A DNA stretch of 64,000 nt from an uncultured Acidimicrobiales bacterium (GTDB taxonomy: Bacteria; Actinomycetota; Acidimicrobiia; Acidimicrobiales; SHLQ01): positions 1 to 64,000 of the forward strand of contig CALHTB010000039.1 in assembly GCA_938038785.1 (NCBI GenBank). The letters run 5' to 3'. The first letter of the stretch is position 1, and each line of letters opens with the position of its first letter. The translations under genes were made by a program, and so were the position numbers. Positions 50,813 to 60,032 of the stretch are shown here, piece by piece. The notes beneath the pieces were generated by a model. The model ran no database searches. It was not told where the DNA came from and was given only the letters and a program-made list of their open reading frames with translations.

Positions 50813-52168
50813 TCAGCGTCGAGCTGGGCGTGCTTCTAGCCCGCTGATTGGTTGAAAGAACATCCCTGCGGCTTGCTGTACACCTGTTGTCCATGACGGG
50901 TATGGCACCGTGACCTGGGCGAGTCGGCCGACGTACATTCCGAGTCGCACGGCGAGCGTGGGTCCGTGAATCATCTCGCCGGCGCGGTCGGCCACAATCG
51001 TGGCACCAACGAGCTTTCCCCCAAGCACATGCCGGGTGAGTGTTCCGGGGGCGGCGATCAGCTTGATGAAGCCATCGGTTCGACCTTCGGTAATGGCCCG
51101 ATCGACGTGTTCGAGCGGAAAGTACGCCACTCGCGAACCCTTCGGCGCATCAGCTTCTACCACCCCGACGCGGGCTACCTCGGGGCTAATGAAGGTCACC
51201 GCCGGTGTTGAGGTTGCGTCGTATTTCCACTTCGCCTTGGCTCCGAGGGCGTGAGCGACCGCAACACGAGCCTGCTCGTCAGCGGAGTGGGTAAAGGGTG
51301 CAAGCCCGGTAACGTCACCGGCGGCACTTAGCCCGTCGACCGACGTCCGCAGCTTCGAGTCCACGACGATGTGACCCCGTGGGTCCAACTCGACTCCAAG
51401 GGCGTCGATGCCCAGACCAGCGGTGTTTGGTGTGCGTCCCGTTGCGACCAGCAGTGCGTCAGCTGCGCCCTGCTTGGCGTTGGTCTCGATGTGAATCCCC
51501 GCGTCGTCCTGGCTCACCGACGATATCGACGCGCCCGTGACCACCGTGATTCCATTGGACCTGAGCGTGCGCTCGACCACCGCGGATGCCTCGGGCTCCT
51601 CGTTCGGCATCAGGCGATCCGCCATGTCGTATACCGTGACCTGACTGCCAAACCCGGCGAAGGCCACTGCCATCTCACAGCCAATTGGCCCGCCGCCAAT
51701 GATGCTGAGCCGTTTGGGCAGCTCGGTTAGCTCGAACAGGCTCTCATTCGTGAGAAAGTCGATGTCTGCAAGGCCGCTGATCGGTGGAGCCGCCGCACGC
51801 GCGCCGGTCGAGATCAACACGGTGTCGGCCTGGAACACGACCTTGCCAACCTCGACCCGTCCACCGCCCAACAGGCGGCCTCGACCTTCGACCACATCGA
51901 TGCCTTCGCTGCGCAACGCAGCTGCGTCCTCGGTGCGGGCGATCTCGTCGATCGTCGTGTGCACCGCGCTCATCGCGTCGGCGAACGAAACGCCCTTTCG
52001 GCTTTGGGAGAGCAGAGTCTTCGAGGGTACGCATCCAGTGAAGGTGCAGTCACCGCCGATGGGCCCGTCGGTCACGAGCAACGCCCGTTTCCCTGCGATC
52101 GCCGCACTTCGCGACGCACCTAAGCCTGCGGTCCCGCCACCGATGCTGATCAGGTCATATCGATCCAT
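50813..52168 (-). CDS. FAD-dependent pyridine nucleotide-disulfide oxidoreductase
   Basis: A 451-residue class I flavoprotein disulfide reductase. GGGTAGLGASRSAA binds FAD, GGDCTFTGCVPSKT carries the redox-active CX4C pair, GGGPIGCEMAVAFAG is the NAD(P) site, and SAAGDVTG is the second FAD motif. The C-terminal His-Glu pair used by dihydrolipoamide dehydrogenase and glutathione reductase is not evident (HGPTLAVRLGMYV and VTVPYPSWTTG instead), so the acceptor is probably different. The ATG at 52168 lies 6 nt after TACCGT (52175-52180). It is convergent with the anti-sigma gene. Confidence 0.88.
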   Translation of the reverse strand: MDRYDLISIGGGTAGLGASRSAAIAGKRALLVTDGPIGGDCTFTGCVPSKTLLSQSRKGVSFADAMSAVHTTIDEIARTEDAAALRSEGIDVVEGRGRLLGGGRVEVGKVVFQADTVLISTGARAAAPPISGLADIDFLTNESLFELTELPKRLSIIGGGPIGCEMAVAFAGFGSQVTVYDMADRLMPNEEPEASAVVERTLRSNGITVVTGASISSVSQDDAGIHIETNAKQGAADALLVATGRTPNTAGLGIDALGVELDPRGHIVVDSKLRTSVDGLSAAGDVTGLAPFTHSADEQARVAVAHALGAKAKWKYDATSTPAVTFISPEVARVGVVEADAPKGSRVAYFPLEHVDRAITEGRTDGFIKLIAAPGTLTRHVLGGKLVGATIVADRAGEMIHGPTLAVRLGMYVGRLAQVTVPYPSWTTGVQQAAGMFFQPISGLEARPARR

Positions 52169-52248
52169 GCTTCGACGGTACTGCGATGAGTTCAGGCACG
52201 TTTCGGCTGCGGGTAAGAATCGTTGGCGCGCCAATCCCTTGCATGCCT

Positions 52249-52258
52249 AACGATCGTT
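52249..52258. promoter_or_regulatory. Palindrome AACGATCGTT, candidate TetR operator
   Basis: A perfect 10-bp palindrome 22 bp before the TetR start codon, in the divergent gap with the flavoprotein gene. It is of the size and position expected for autoregulation, but short palindromes occur by chance. Confidence 0.4.
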
Positions 52259-52280
52259 CGGTAGCCTCCGATGAGGACCT

Positions 52281-52895
52281 ATGGTAATCACCGACACGAC
52301 GACCGATCAGATCGAGCATGGACGAGACCGGATTCTTCGCGTTGCCGCCGAGTTGTTCTTGACCAAGGGGTATGCCGAGACGTCGCTACGAACCATCGCC
52401 GATGCGGTAGAGATGCGCCCCGCATCGATCTACCATCACTTCGATTCCAAAGACGCGTTGCTCACCGAGATTCTCGACATTGGAATGGACGCCGTCACCA
52501 CTGCCTTTGATGCAGTAGCGAGCGAGACCTCGAACACCGGTGGTCGCGAGCGCCTCGAAGCCCATGTCGCTGGCCACCTCCGAGCACTCTTCGCCAACCA
52601 TGCGTTCACCGCAGCCCACGTCACCGTGTTCCCGTTTGTGCCCGCCGACGTAAGGGAGGCGTCGGTGGCCCAACGTGATGCCTACGAAGCACAGTGGTCG
52701 TCGTTGCTTGCCGAGCTGGCCCCCCGCCTCGAACCTGATGCCCTTCGGCTGACCCGGCTTGCCCTTTTTGGCGCCATGAACTCCGCGGTTCAGTGGTTCG
52801 ACCCGTCGGAAGGTTCGATCGACGAACTGGCCAAGAACATCGTCAGCACTCTGTGGCACGGGCTCGGCTCGATCGCCTCGGAAGGAACGAACTAA
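52281..52895 (+). CDS. TetR family transcriptional regulator
   Basis: A 204-residue regulator. The N-terminal HTH is ILRVAAELFLTKGYAETSLRTIADAVEMRPASIYHHFDSKDALL; the C-terminal TetR_C domain is helical. GAGGA precedes the ATG. Its stop overlaps the carboxylase beta gene by one base (TAATG), so it belongs to the operon it probably controls, with an acyl-CoA as the likely ligand. Confidence 0.9.
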   Translation: MVITDTTTDQIEHGRDRILRVAAELFLTKGYAETSLRTIADAVEMRPASIYHHFDSKDALLTEILDIGMDAVTTAFDAVASETSNTGGRERLEAHVAGHLRALFANHAFTAAHVTVFPFVPADVREASVAQRDAYEAQWSSLLAELAPRLEPDALRLTRLALFGAMNSAVQWFDPSEGSIDELAKNIVSTLWHGLGSIASEGTN

Positions 52896-54517
52896 TGCGT
52901 CGAATCGCAAACACCATCGACAGAATGAGCACGCTCTTCGCCAGCAACACTGAGGCCTACCGAGCCGACCTCGACACGCTTGCTGAGCGCATGCAGTTCG
53001 CCATCGATGGAGGCCGCAACCGCCAGCGGTCCATCGACCGGCACCATGGCCGTGGCAAGGTGCTGGTTCGCGACCGAATCGACATGGTGACCGATGAGGG
53101 CTCGCCGTTCCTCGAACTTTCGACCCTCGCCGGATTCGGCCAAGAAGATAACGAGTTCCCAGGGGCAGGCATCGTCACTGGAATTGGCGTGGTCCACGGC
53201 GTCCCGTGGATGTTCATTGCCAACGACGCCACCGTCAAAGGCGGTTCGCTCTTCCCCGCTGGCATCAAGAAGCACGTTAGGGCTCAAGACATCGCGCTGG
53301 AAAACGGTCTTGGCTGTCTGTACCTGGTCGATTCGGGTGGAGCGTTCCTGCCAATGCAAGACGAGGTGTTTCCCGATCGCGATCACTTCGGCGGCACCTT
53401 CTATCGCCAGGCCCGAATGTCGGCCGCTGGGCTTCCGCAGCTCTCGGTTGTGCTCGGCGGTTGCACCGCTGGCGGCGCCTACGTACCGGCACTTAGCGAC
53501 GAGGTGATCATGGTCGAGGGAATCGGCCGAATCTTCCTCGGTGGCCCACCGATCGTGAAGGCTGCTTTGGGTGAGGTCGTTGCCCCCGACGATCTCGGCG
53601 GCGCTGCGCTGCACACCCGACAGTCCGGCGTAAGCGACTACATGGTGCAGACCGAAGCCGAGGCATACGGGCTACTCCGCGAGCTATGCGAAAACACGAA
53701 CAAGCGCACCATCGATGAGCGACAGGGCTGGCTCGATTGGGTCGAGCCTGAGGCACCCGCCTACCCCGCCGAGGACATTCTCGGAATCATCAACGAAGAC
53801 ACTCGCATTCCCTACGATGCGCGCCAGGTCATTGCTCGGCTCGTCGACGACAGTCGCTTCGCCGAGTTCAAGCCCGAATGGGGCAATTCGATCGTGGTCG
53901 GCTTCACCCGAATCTGGGGCCACCAGGTTGGCGTCATCGCAAACAACGGCATCATCTTCAGCGAGGACGCCCTAAAGGCCACGCACTTCATCGAGCTGTG
54001 CAACCAACGCAGCGTGCCGTTGCTATTCCTCCAGAACACCACGGGCTACATGGTGGGCCGTGACTCCGAGGTCGGCGGCATTGCCAAGAACGGGGCCAAG
54101 ATGGTCGCTGCCGTCTCTAACGCACAGGTACCGAAGTTCACCGTGCTCATCGGCGGTTCCTATGGTGCTGGAAACTACGGCATGTGCGGTCGAGGTTTTG
54201 ACCCGCGATTCCTGTTCGCCTGGCCCAACAGTCGAATCGCCACGATGGCTGCCGACACCGCTGAAACCGTTCTCACCGACATACGCCTCGGCGGGATGAA
54301 GGGCGCCGAAACCACCGACGAACAGATCGCCGAAATTCGCTCGACCATCCGAGCCCAGTACGAAGAGCAGTCCGACCCGTACTACGCCACGTCGAGGCTG
54401 TGGGATGACGGCCTCATCAGCCCCCTCGACACACGAGACGCCCTCGGCATGTGCTTGGCACTGGCCGCCCGACAAGACGCACCGGTTACCGGTGACCGCA
54501 TCGTCTACCGGATGTAA
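52895..54517 (+). CDS. Acyl-CoA carboxylase carboxyltransferase (beta) subunit, methylcrotonoyl-CoA carboxylase-like
   Basis: A 540-residue carboxyltransferase subunit. FPGAGIVTGIGVVHG, LVDSGGAFLPMQDEVFPDRDHFG, GGCTAGGAYVPALSDE and FLQNTTGYMVGRDSEVGGIAKNGAKM are closest in style to MccB/LiuB and geranoyl-CoA carboxylase. It carries the acyl-CoA and carboxybiotin pockets. It is followed by its biotin carboxylase partner after 5 nt. Substrate is likely 3-methylcrotonoyl-CoA, with geranoyl-CoA possible. Confidence 0.9.
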   Translation: MRRIANTIDRMSTLFASNTEAYRADLDTLAERMQFAIDGGRNRQRSIDRHHGRGKVLVRDRIDMVTDEGSPFLELSTLAGFGQEDNEFPGAGIVTGIGVVHGVPWMFIANDATVKGGSLFPAGIKKHVRAQDIALENGLGCLYLVDSGGAFLPMQDEVFPDRDHFGGTFYRQARMSAAGLPQLSVVLGGCTAGGAYVPALSDEVIMVEGIGRIFLGGPPIVKAALGEVVAPDDLGGAALHTRQSGVSDYMVQTEAEAYGLLRELCENTNKRTIDERQGWLDWVEPEAPAYPAEDILGIINEDTRIPYDARQVIARLVDDSRFAEFKPEWGNSIVVGFTRIWGHQVGVIANNGIIFSEDALKATHFIELCNQRSVPLLFLQNTTGYMVGRDSEVGGIAKNGAKMVAAVSNAQVPKFTVLIGGSYGAGNYGMCGRGFDPRFLFAWPNSRIATMAADTAETVLTDIRLGGMKGAETTDEQIAEIRSTIRAQYEEQSDPYYATSRLWDDGLISPLDTRDALGMCLALAARQDAPVTGDRIVYRM

Positions 54518-54522
54518 CGCTC

Positions 54523-56283
54523 ATGACCGAACCAACACCAGTCCCCTGCCCAGAACCGAACATGGTCGTGCTCGTTGCCAACCGCGGCGAGATCGCCCGA
54601 CGCGTCATACGCACCTGCAACGCTTGGAATATCGACAGTGTTGCGGTGTATGCCGACCCCGATACCAGCGCGCCTCATGTGGCCGACGCAACCAAGAGTG
54701 AACGCATCGGCCCGGCCGCGCTCGACGAGAGCTACCTGTCGATCGAGGCAATTCTTGCCGCTGCAGAGCGTTCGGGAGCCACGCATGTTCACCCCGGATA
54801 CGGCTTCTTGTCCGAACGAACCGAGTTCGCTGAGGCGGTCACCGACGCTGGCCTCAGCTGGGTTGGCCCGTCCCCCGCGTCGGTTGCGTCGATGGGTTCA
54901 AAGATCGAAGCTCGCAACGTCGCTGTCAACGCTGGCGTGCCCGTGATCCCCGGATACAACGTCAGCCAGGATCCCGGCGATCTCAAAATGGCTGCAGACG
55001 ACATTGGCTACCCAATTCTCGTAAAGGCGTCGGCTGGCGGCGGCGGCAAGGGCATTCGAATTGCCCACTCCCCCGACGAGTTCGATCAGGCGCTCCACGA
55101 CGCCAAGGCCGAATCCCTGCGTTCGTTCGGAGACGACGACGTCATCGTCGAGCGCTACATCACACGTCCTCGCCACATCGAGGTACAGATCGTGGCCGAT
55201 ACCCACGGCAACGTCATTGATCTCGGCACCCGTGAATGTTCGGTCCAGCGTCGCTATCAGAAGGTGCTCGAAGAGGCTCCCGCTCCGAACCTGCACCTAG
55301 ACGTAGAGACGGCCATGCGGGAAGCCGCGGTCAACCTCGCGTCCTCCATTGGCTACGACTCGGTGGGCACGGTCGAGTTCATCGTGGACGCAGCCACCAA
55401 CGAGTTCTTCTTCCTCGAGATGAACACCCGTATCCAGGTCGAGCACACCGTGACCGAGCAGGTCACCGAGGTCGACCTCATTGCGGTCCAACTGTCCGTG
55501 GCGAGTGGCGAAGCCCTGACGCTGTCACCAACGTGTTTCGAGGACGCTCGCAAGGCGGCGCCGCTGCATTCGATCGAAGCGCGCATCACCGCCGAGGACG
55601 CCTGGGCTGGCCACCTACCCCAAACCGGCACTGTTACTACCCTCACCGTTCCCGAGCTCGACCATCTGCGCTGGGACGCAGCGATCGTGTCTGGTTCGGA
55701 AATCACGCCCCACTATGACTCGATGATCGGCAAGCTCGTCGTCACCGCACCCGACCGCATCACTGCACTCAACCGACTCGATGAGGCGCTTCAAACGCTC
55801 ACGATCGACGGGCTCACCACCAACGTCGATTTCCATCGATGGCTGATTGCCCAGGCACCAGTCCGCGCCGGCCAAGTCACCACTCGCTTCCTCGATGAGG
55901 CTCCTGCACCGACCTCATCGCCCTACGGCGCTCCCATCAGATCCGCCTGGGAAACGAAGACCGGCCAACGCCTGACACCACATCGGTCAGCCTTCGCCTT
56001 CGACAGCGTCAGCCGTGACGACCGCTGGCACGGCAGCGAACGCTCTGGCGATGCCGGCACGCACGTCGCTGCCCCGTTCCCTGGCCTCATTACCGAGATC
56101 ATGGTCGCGGTCGGAGACTCCGTGGCCGCTGGTCAGACCTTGTGCACGATCGAGGCCATGAAGATGCTGCACCCGATCGTCGCCGCCGGCCCAACAACGA
56201 TCGCGTCGATCGACGTTGCTGCTGGAGACCAAGTCGAATCGAACGACACCCTAATTACCTTCACCCCACCCGAACCTGCTTAG
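54523..56283 (+). CDS. Acyl-CoA carboxylase biotin-carboxylase/BCCP (alpha) subunit
   Basis: A 586-residue subunit. The biotin carboxylase part has LVANRGEIARRVIRTC, HPGYGFLSE, the ATP loop KASAGGGGKGIR, and FFLEMNTRIQVEHTVTE. The C-terminal BCCP domain has EAMKM with the biotinylated Lys near residue 547. The linker between them is shorter than in animal MCC alpha. No clear ribosome-binding site precedes the ATG, consistent with translational coupling to the beta gene. Confidence 0.93.
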   Translation: MTEPTPVPCPEPNMVVLVANRGEIARRVIRTCNAWNIDSVAVYADPDTSAPHVADATKSERIGPAALDESYLSIEAILAAAERSGATHVHPGYGFLSERTEFAEAVTDAGLSWVGPSPASVASMGSKIEARNVAVNAGVPVIPGYNVSQDPGDLKMAADDIGYPILVKASAGGGGKGIRIAHSPDEFDQALHDAKAESLRSFGDDDVIVERYITRPRHIEVQIVADTHGNVIDLGTRECSVQRRYQKVLEEAPAPNLHLDVETAMREAAVNLASSIGYDSVGTVEFIVDAATNEFFFLEMNTRIQVEHTVTEQVTEVDLIAVQLSVASGEALTLSPTCFEDARKAAPLHSIEARITAEDAWAGHLPQTGTVTTLTVPELDHLRWDAAIVSGSEITPHYDSMIGKLVVTAPDRITALNRLDEALQTLTIDGLTTNVDFHRWLIAQAPVRAGQVTTRFLDEAPAPTSSPYGAPIRSAWETKTGQRLTPHRSAFAFDSVSRDDRWHGSERSGDAGTHVAAPFPGLITEIMVAVGDSVAAGQTLCTIEAMKMLHPIVAAGPTTIASIDVAAGDQVESNDTLITFTPPEPA

Positions 56284-56291
56284 GAAGACCA

Positions 56292-57446
56292 ATGGCAAAG
56301 ACACTCCGCAATGCGTACATGACCGACGAGCTCGAGGCGATCTACGACCAGACGGTCGACTTCGTACAAAAAGAGGTCGTTCCTCACGGTGAGGAGTGGG
56401 AGGAGGCAGGCAAGGTTCCACGCGAGGTCCTCGCGAAGATGGGGTCGCTTGGCATGTTCTCGTTGCGGGTCCCCGAGGAGCACGGCGGCCTAGGGATGGG
56501 GTACGTGGCCAGCGCAGTGTTTTCCGAAGCGCTGGGATCTTCCACGTTCGCCGGGTTCGACGTGACCTGTCTCGTGCACACCGACATGGCATCGCCGCAC
56601 CTGCTCAACTCGGGTAACCAGGAGCAGTTCGACCGGTACCTGCCAGGCATCATTGCCGGTACCCACATCATGGCCATTGGCGTGAGCGAGCCTGACGCTG
56701 GCTCAGATGTCGCCGGTATGCGAACCACTGCGGTCAAAGATGGCGACGGCTGGCGCATCAACGGCACAAAGATGTACATCACGAACGGGGTGTACGGCGA
56801 CACGGTGATCGTGGCTGCCCGCACCGACCACGACAACAAGTACGGAATCTCGATGTTCCTTGTCGACCATGGCACCGAGGGCTTCTCGGTTGGTACCAAG
56901 CTCGACAAGCATGGCTGGCGTTGCAGCGACACCGCCGAGCTCATCCTCGAAGACGTGTGGGTGCCCGAGGAGAACCTGCTCGGCACCGAACACCGCGGCT
57001 TCTACGAGACCATGAAGAACTTCCAGAACGAGCGCATGGTGCTCATCGGTATGGGCGTTGGCGCTGCACAAGCCGCCATCGACCTGACCAGCGCCTATTG
57101 CCAAGAGCGCTCCGCGTTCGGCGGCAAGCTCTACGACCTCGGCGCCATCCGCCAGCGCCTAGCCATGGGCCAGGCCAAGGTCGACGCGGCACGGGCATCG
57201 ATGTACCACGCTGCCTGGCTTGGCGACCAGGGCGAGGACAACGTGAAGGCAATGTCGGGGGCCAAGGCCTGGGGTTGCGAGATCGTCATGGAGGTCATGT
57301 ACGACTGCATGCAGTTCCACGGCGGTATGGGATACATGCGTGAATCGGCCATCGAGCGGATGTACCGAGACGCCCGAATCCTGCCGATTGGTGGCGGCGC
57401 TACCGAGGTCATGCTCGAAGAGGTCGCCAAGCGCAGCTACGCGTAG
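56292..57446 (+). CDS. Acyl-CoA dehydrogenase, isovaleryl/citronellyl-CoA type
   Basis: A 384-residue FAD enzyme. VSEPDAGSDVAGM and MYITNGVYGD are FAD/substrate loops; MQFHGGMGYMRES is the C-terminal signature. At the position of the usual YEGT catalytic Glu it has IGGGATE, so the base is more likely the Glu in NFQNERMVLIG, as in isovaleryl-CoA and long-chain dehydrogenases. AGGAAG precedes the ATG at 56292. It fits with the carboxylase in a leucine (liu) or acyclic isoprenoid (atu) degradation operon. Confidence 0.88.
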   Translation: MAKTLRNAYMTDELEAIYDQTVDFVQKEVVPHGEEWEEAGKVPREVLAKMGSLGMFSLRVPEEHGGLGMGYVASAVFSEALGSSTFAGFDVTCLVHTDMASPHLLNSGNQEQFDRYLPGIIAGTHIMAIGVSEPDAGSDVAGMRTTAVKDGDGWRINGTKMYITNGVYGDTVIVAARTDHDNKYGISMFLVDHGTEGFSVGTKLDKHGWRCSDTAELILEDVWVPEENLLGTEHRGFYETMKNFQNERMVLIGMGVGAAQAAIDLTSAYCQERSAFGGKLYDLGAIRQRLAMGQAKVDAARASMYHAAWLGDQGEDNVKAMSGAKAWGCEIVMEVMYDCMQFHGGMGYMRESAIERMYRDARILPIGGGATEVMLEEVAKRSYA

Positions 57447-57506
57447 CGCCCACGTTGCTGGGTGATTGTTGACACCGCCCGCTCGCCAGCCGATACAAAG
57501 AGGGTG

Positions 57507-58916
57507 ATGTCCGCACCAACCGCTCCAGCTGCACCGTCGGTCCAGACGCCCGCCACCGGACTGTCGACTGGTGCCATCGTGTTACTGGGTGCACTGGTTT
57601 TTGGTGTCCTGCGACAGGGCGCGTACCACCAGTGGCAGCACCAAGTATTCGCAGCGCTCGTGTTGGGCGTGGGCTTGGTGATGCTGACCCGGGCGCCCGA
57701 CCGTTCATCTCTCGTCGGTGCTGCGCTCATCATCTCGCCGCTCGTCGTTTCGTCGCTGGTAAGTACCGCGTTGTCCAACGACCGTGGAGATGCCGGGAGC
57801 ACGTTTCTTACACTCGCCTTGGTCGCCATCGCACTTGCTGCGGGCCGATCGGTGCTTCCGTCGCGTCGTGACCTTGCTACGGATGGGGTCCTACTCGTGG
57901 CGGCGATCGTCGCAGTCACGGCGATCTGGGGCGTAGCCACCCACACGACGCCGTGGGGTCGCATCACCGAGGGCGTGTGGCGGGGTTCTAGCTCGCTCAC
58001 CTATGCCAACGCCGCCGCGGCCGTTGTTGGCCCTGCAGCTGTGCTCGCGTTCGGGCGAGCTGCACTCACCGGTCGCCGGGCGTATGCGGTCTTGTCCACT
58101 CTGTTCCTGGTGGGGTTCATCTCGACCCAGAGCCGAGGCGGTGCACTCGCGCTGCTGATCATCTCGATTGCCGCGCTCGCATTGGCTGGAATTGCACGAA
58201 CAGGCCAAATCGCCCCGAGCATTCTGGCTGGAACCGCTGTGGGAGCAGTGCCGTTGCTGGCGTTTGCGGGGGACGCGGGACAACCGCGAACGGCTGTCGT
58301 CCTGGCGGCTGTGCTTGCTGGGCTCGCCGTTACATATGTCGCCATGGGTTTCCAAGAACAGATGCCGCACCCTGGGGTGTCGCTCGCAGCGCTCGTCGTT
58401 GCGGCGATCGGCACCGTGGCATTCACCGACCTTGCAGCTCCCCTCACCGAACGGCTCACACTCCGCTCGGGCACAACCGCTGGCGGAGAAGACGCGGCCG
58501 TACTCTTCGGCGACCGCGCCAAGGAATGGTCAACCGCGTGGGACCGTGTGCTAGATGCGCCGATCGTGGGCCACGGGCCCGGCGTGGTCGACCTTAGGTG
58601 GACCGAAGATGAACGAGCCTTCCAAGCGCTCTTTGTGCACAACGAATATCTCGAACTGGCGGTCACACACGGTGTCCTCGGCATACTCGCTTTGGCCGTC
58701 TCGGGCGCGTTGCTCATCCGTCAGCGAAGCCGCTTGCTCACGTTGTGGCCTAACACCCTCGCCATCGTCGGATACCTGCTGCACTCAGGCGTCGATTTTC
58801 TCTGGCATGTTCCAGCGCTACCCGTGTTGTTCGCCTTCTTGGCCGGGCTGACGCTGGAACCCACTGGGCCATACGCCTCAGGCATACCCAACTCTGGGGA
58901 GTCCACACTGCAGTAG
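57507..58916 (+). CDS. O-antigen ligase-like (Wzy_C) membrane protein
   Basis: A 469-residue polytopic protein with about 11 helices. The Wzy_C signature region is the long loop starting ERLTLRSG with ILDAPIVGHGPG-like VLDAPIVGHGPGVV and VHNEYLELAVTHG, typical of ligases and polymerases that transfer lipid-linked glycans. The ATG at 57507 is preceded by AAGAGGG; a GTG one codon earlier is an alternative. It is followed by a secreted repeat protein gene, perhaps its substrate or partner. Confidence 0.75.
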   Translation: MSAPTAPAAPSVQTPATGLSTGAIVLLGALVFGVLRQGAYHQWQHQVFAALVLGVGLVMLTRAPDRSSLVGAALIISPLVVSSLVSTALSNDRGDAGSTFLTLALVAIALAAGRSVLPSRRDLATDGVLLVAAIVAVTAIWGVATHTTPWGRITEGVWRGSSSLTYANAAAAVVGPAAVLAFGRAALTGRRAYAVLSTLFLVGFISTQSRGGALALLIISIAALALAGIARTGQIAPSILAGTAVGAVPLLAFAGDAGQPRTAVVLAAVLAGLAVTYVAMGFQEQMPHPGVSLAALVVAAIGTVAFTDLAAPLTERLTLRSGTTAGGEDAAVLFGDRAKEWSTAWDRVLDAPIVGHGPGVVDLRWTEDERAFQALFVHNEYLELAVTHGVLGILALAVSGALLIRQRSRLLTLWPNTLAIVGYLLHSGVDFLWHVPALPVLFAFLAGLTLEPTGPYASGIPNSGESTLQ

Positions 58917-58932
58917 GCAACAAAAGGCAACT

Positions 58933-60012
58933 GTGCGCACTCCAAGCTTCATCTCGTTCAGCCCGGCAATCAAGGCAGCCCTTCTCGGCTTGCTCTTCGC
59001 CCTCCTTGCCCCGGCGGGCATAGCGGCGGCCGGTCTCGGAAATCCGGGAGCGAACCACTCGGTCGGCAATGACAGCGCTGTTGGTGAAGATAGCCCTGTA
59101 GGCGAGGACAGCTCGCCAACGCTTGAGCCCGCCTACATCACAATCGCCAACCGGGTGAACAACAACAACCTCGGCACCGCTACCAAGGCTGACCCGGTGA
59201 CCACCATCGAAACCGGTGAACCGTTTACGTTCATGGTCCTGGAGGACCGCACCAAGACCGAATGGCCAGCTGGTCGACAGAGCGCGATCTTCAGCTCGCT
59301 CGACGGCTATGACACCAAGTTCAAGGGCTGCACCGACACCGCAACCGGCGAGTCGGTTAGCGCAAGTGTGTTCTTCGGACTGATCGTGGCCGAGCCTGGC
59401 CAACACATCCGCTGCGTCTTTGCCCACAATGACATCGCCACGCAGATCCGCATTGCCAACCGTGTCTTCAACAACGCCAACGGCACCGTTACCGCAGCTG
59501 ACGTCGCGGTAGCGCTGGACGGCCATGAGATCGCTCCGAAGCAGTGGATCTCGGTTGAGCCAGGGGCACATTCCCTGTCGTTCGACCAGCTCGACGGCTA
59601 CGACGTCACGAAGTTCACATGCAGGTCGAGCAACGGCGATGCCCTTGCGATCAACGCAGGAATTATCGACATTCCCGAAGGCGAACGTGTGCGGTGCGTC
59701 ATTGCCCAGAACGACATTCCGACTCGAGTACGTGTAGCTGTCGTCGTCCGTGATGCTTCGAACCAGCTCATCACCCCGTCTGGCGTTGAGATCTCTGTCG
59801 ACGGTGTCGAGTTCGCCGATCGCAAGTCGCAGTCGGTAGCTCCCGGCGAATATGACATCGATGTACAGCTCGATGGTTTCTCAGTGACGAAGGTTCGCTG
59901 CACCAACGGCAGTGACCGTGGCGCCGTTGCTCTCGATGGCGACTCCGTCAGCGTCACCGAAGGTGCAGTCGCCCGATGCCGAGTCGTGCTGCGCCCTAGC
60001 TACAACAGCTAG
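58933..60012 (+). CDS. Secreted protein with three Cys-paired beta repeats
   Basis: A 359-residue exported protein. A signal peptide (residues 1 to about 33) is followed by a linker with three VGxDS units (residues 44-60) and three repeats of about 95 residues. Each repeat has an IRIANRV-like first strand, a LDGYD segment, a central Cys (FKGC, FTC, VRC) and a terminal RC followed by xxAxNDI in the first two. Two Cys per repeat suggest one disulfide each, as in prealbumin-like or SpaA-like extracellular domains. There is no membrane anchor or sortase motif. GTG start with AAAGG upstream. Function unknown. Confidence 0.65.
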   Translation: MRTPSFISFSPAIKAALLGLLFALLAPAGIAAAGLGNPGANHSVGNDSAVGEDSPVGEDSSPTLEPAYITIANRVNNNNLGTATKADPVTTIETGEPFTFMVLEDRTKTEWPAGRQSAIFSSLDGYDTKFKGCTDTATGESVSASVFFGLIVAEPGQHIRCVFAHNDIATQIRIANRVFNNANGTVTAADVAVALDGHEIAPKQWISVEPGAHSLSFDQLDGYDVTKFTCRSSNGDALAINAGIIDIPEGERVRCVIAQNDIPTRVRVAVVVRDASNQLITPSGVEISVDGVEFADRKSQSVAPGEYDIDVQLDGFSVTKVRCTNGSDRGAVALDGDSVSVTEGAVARCRVVLRPSYNS

Positions 60013-60032
60013 CGACATCACTGGCAGCTTCG

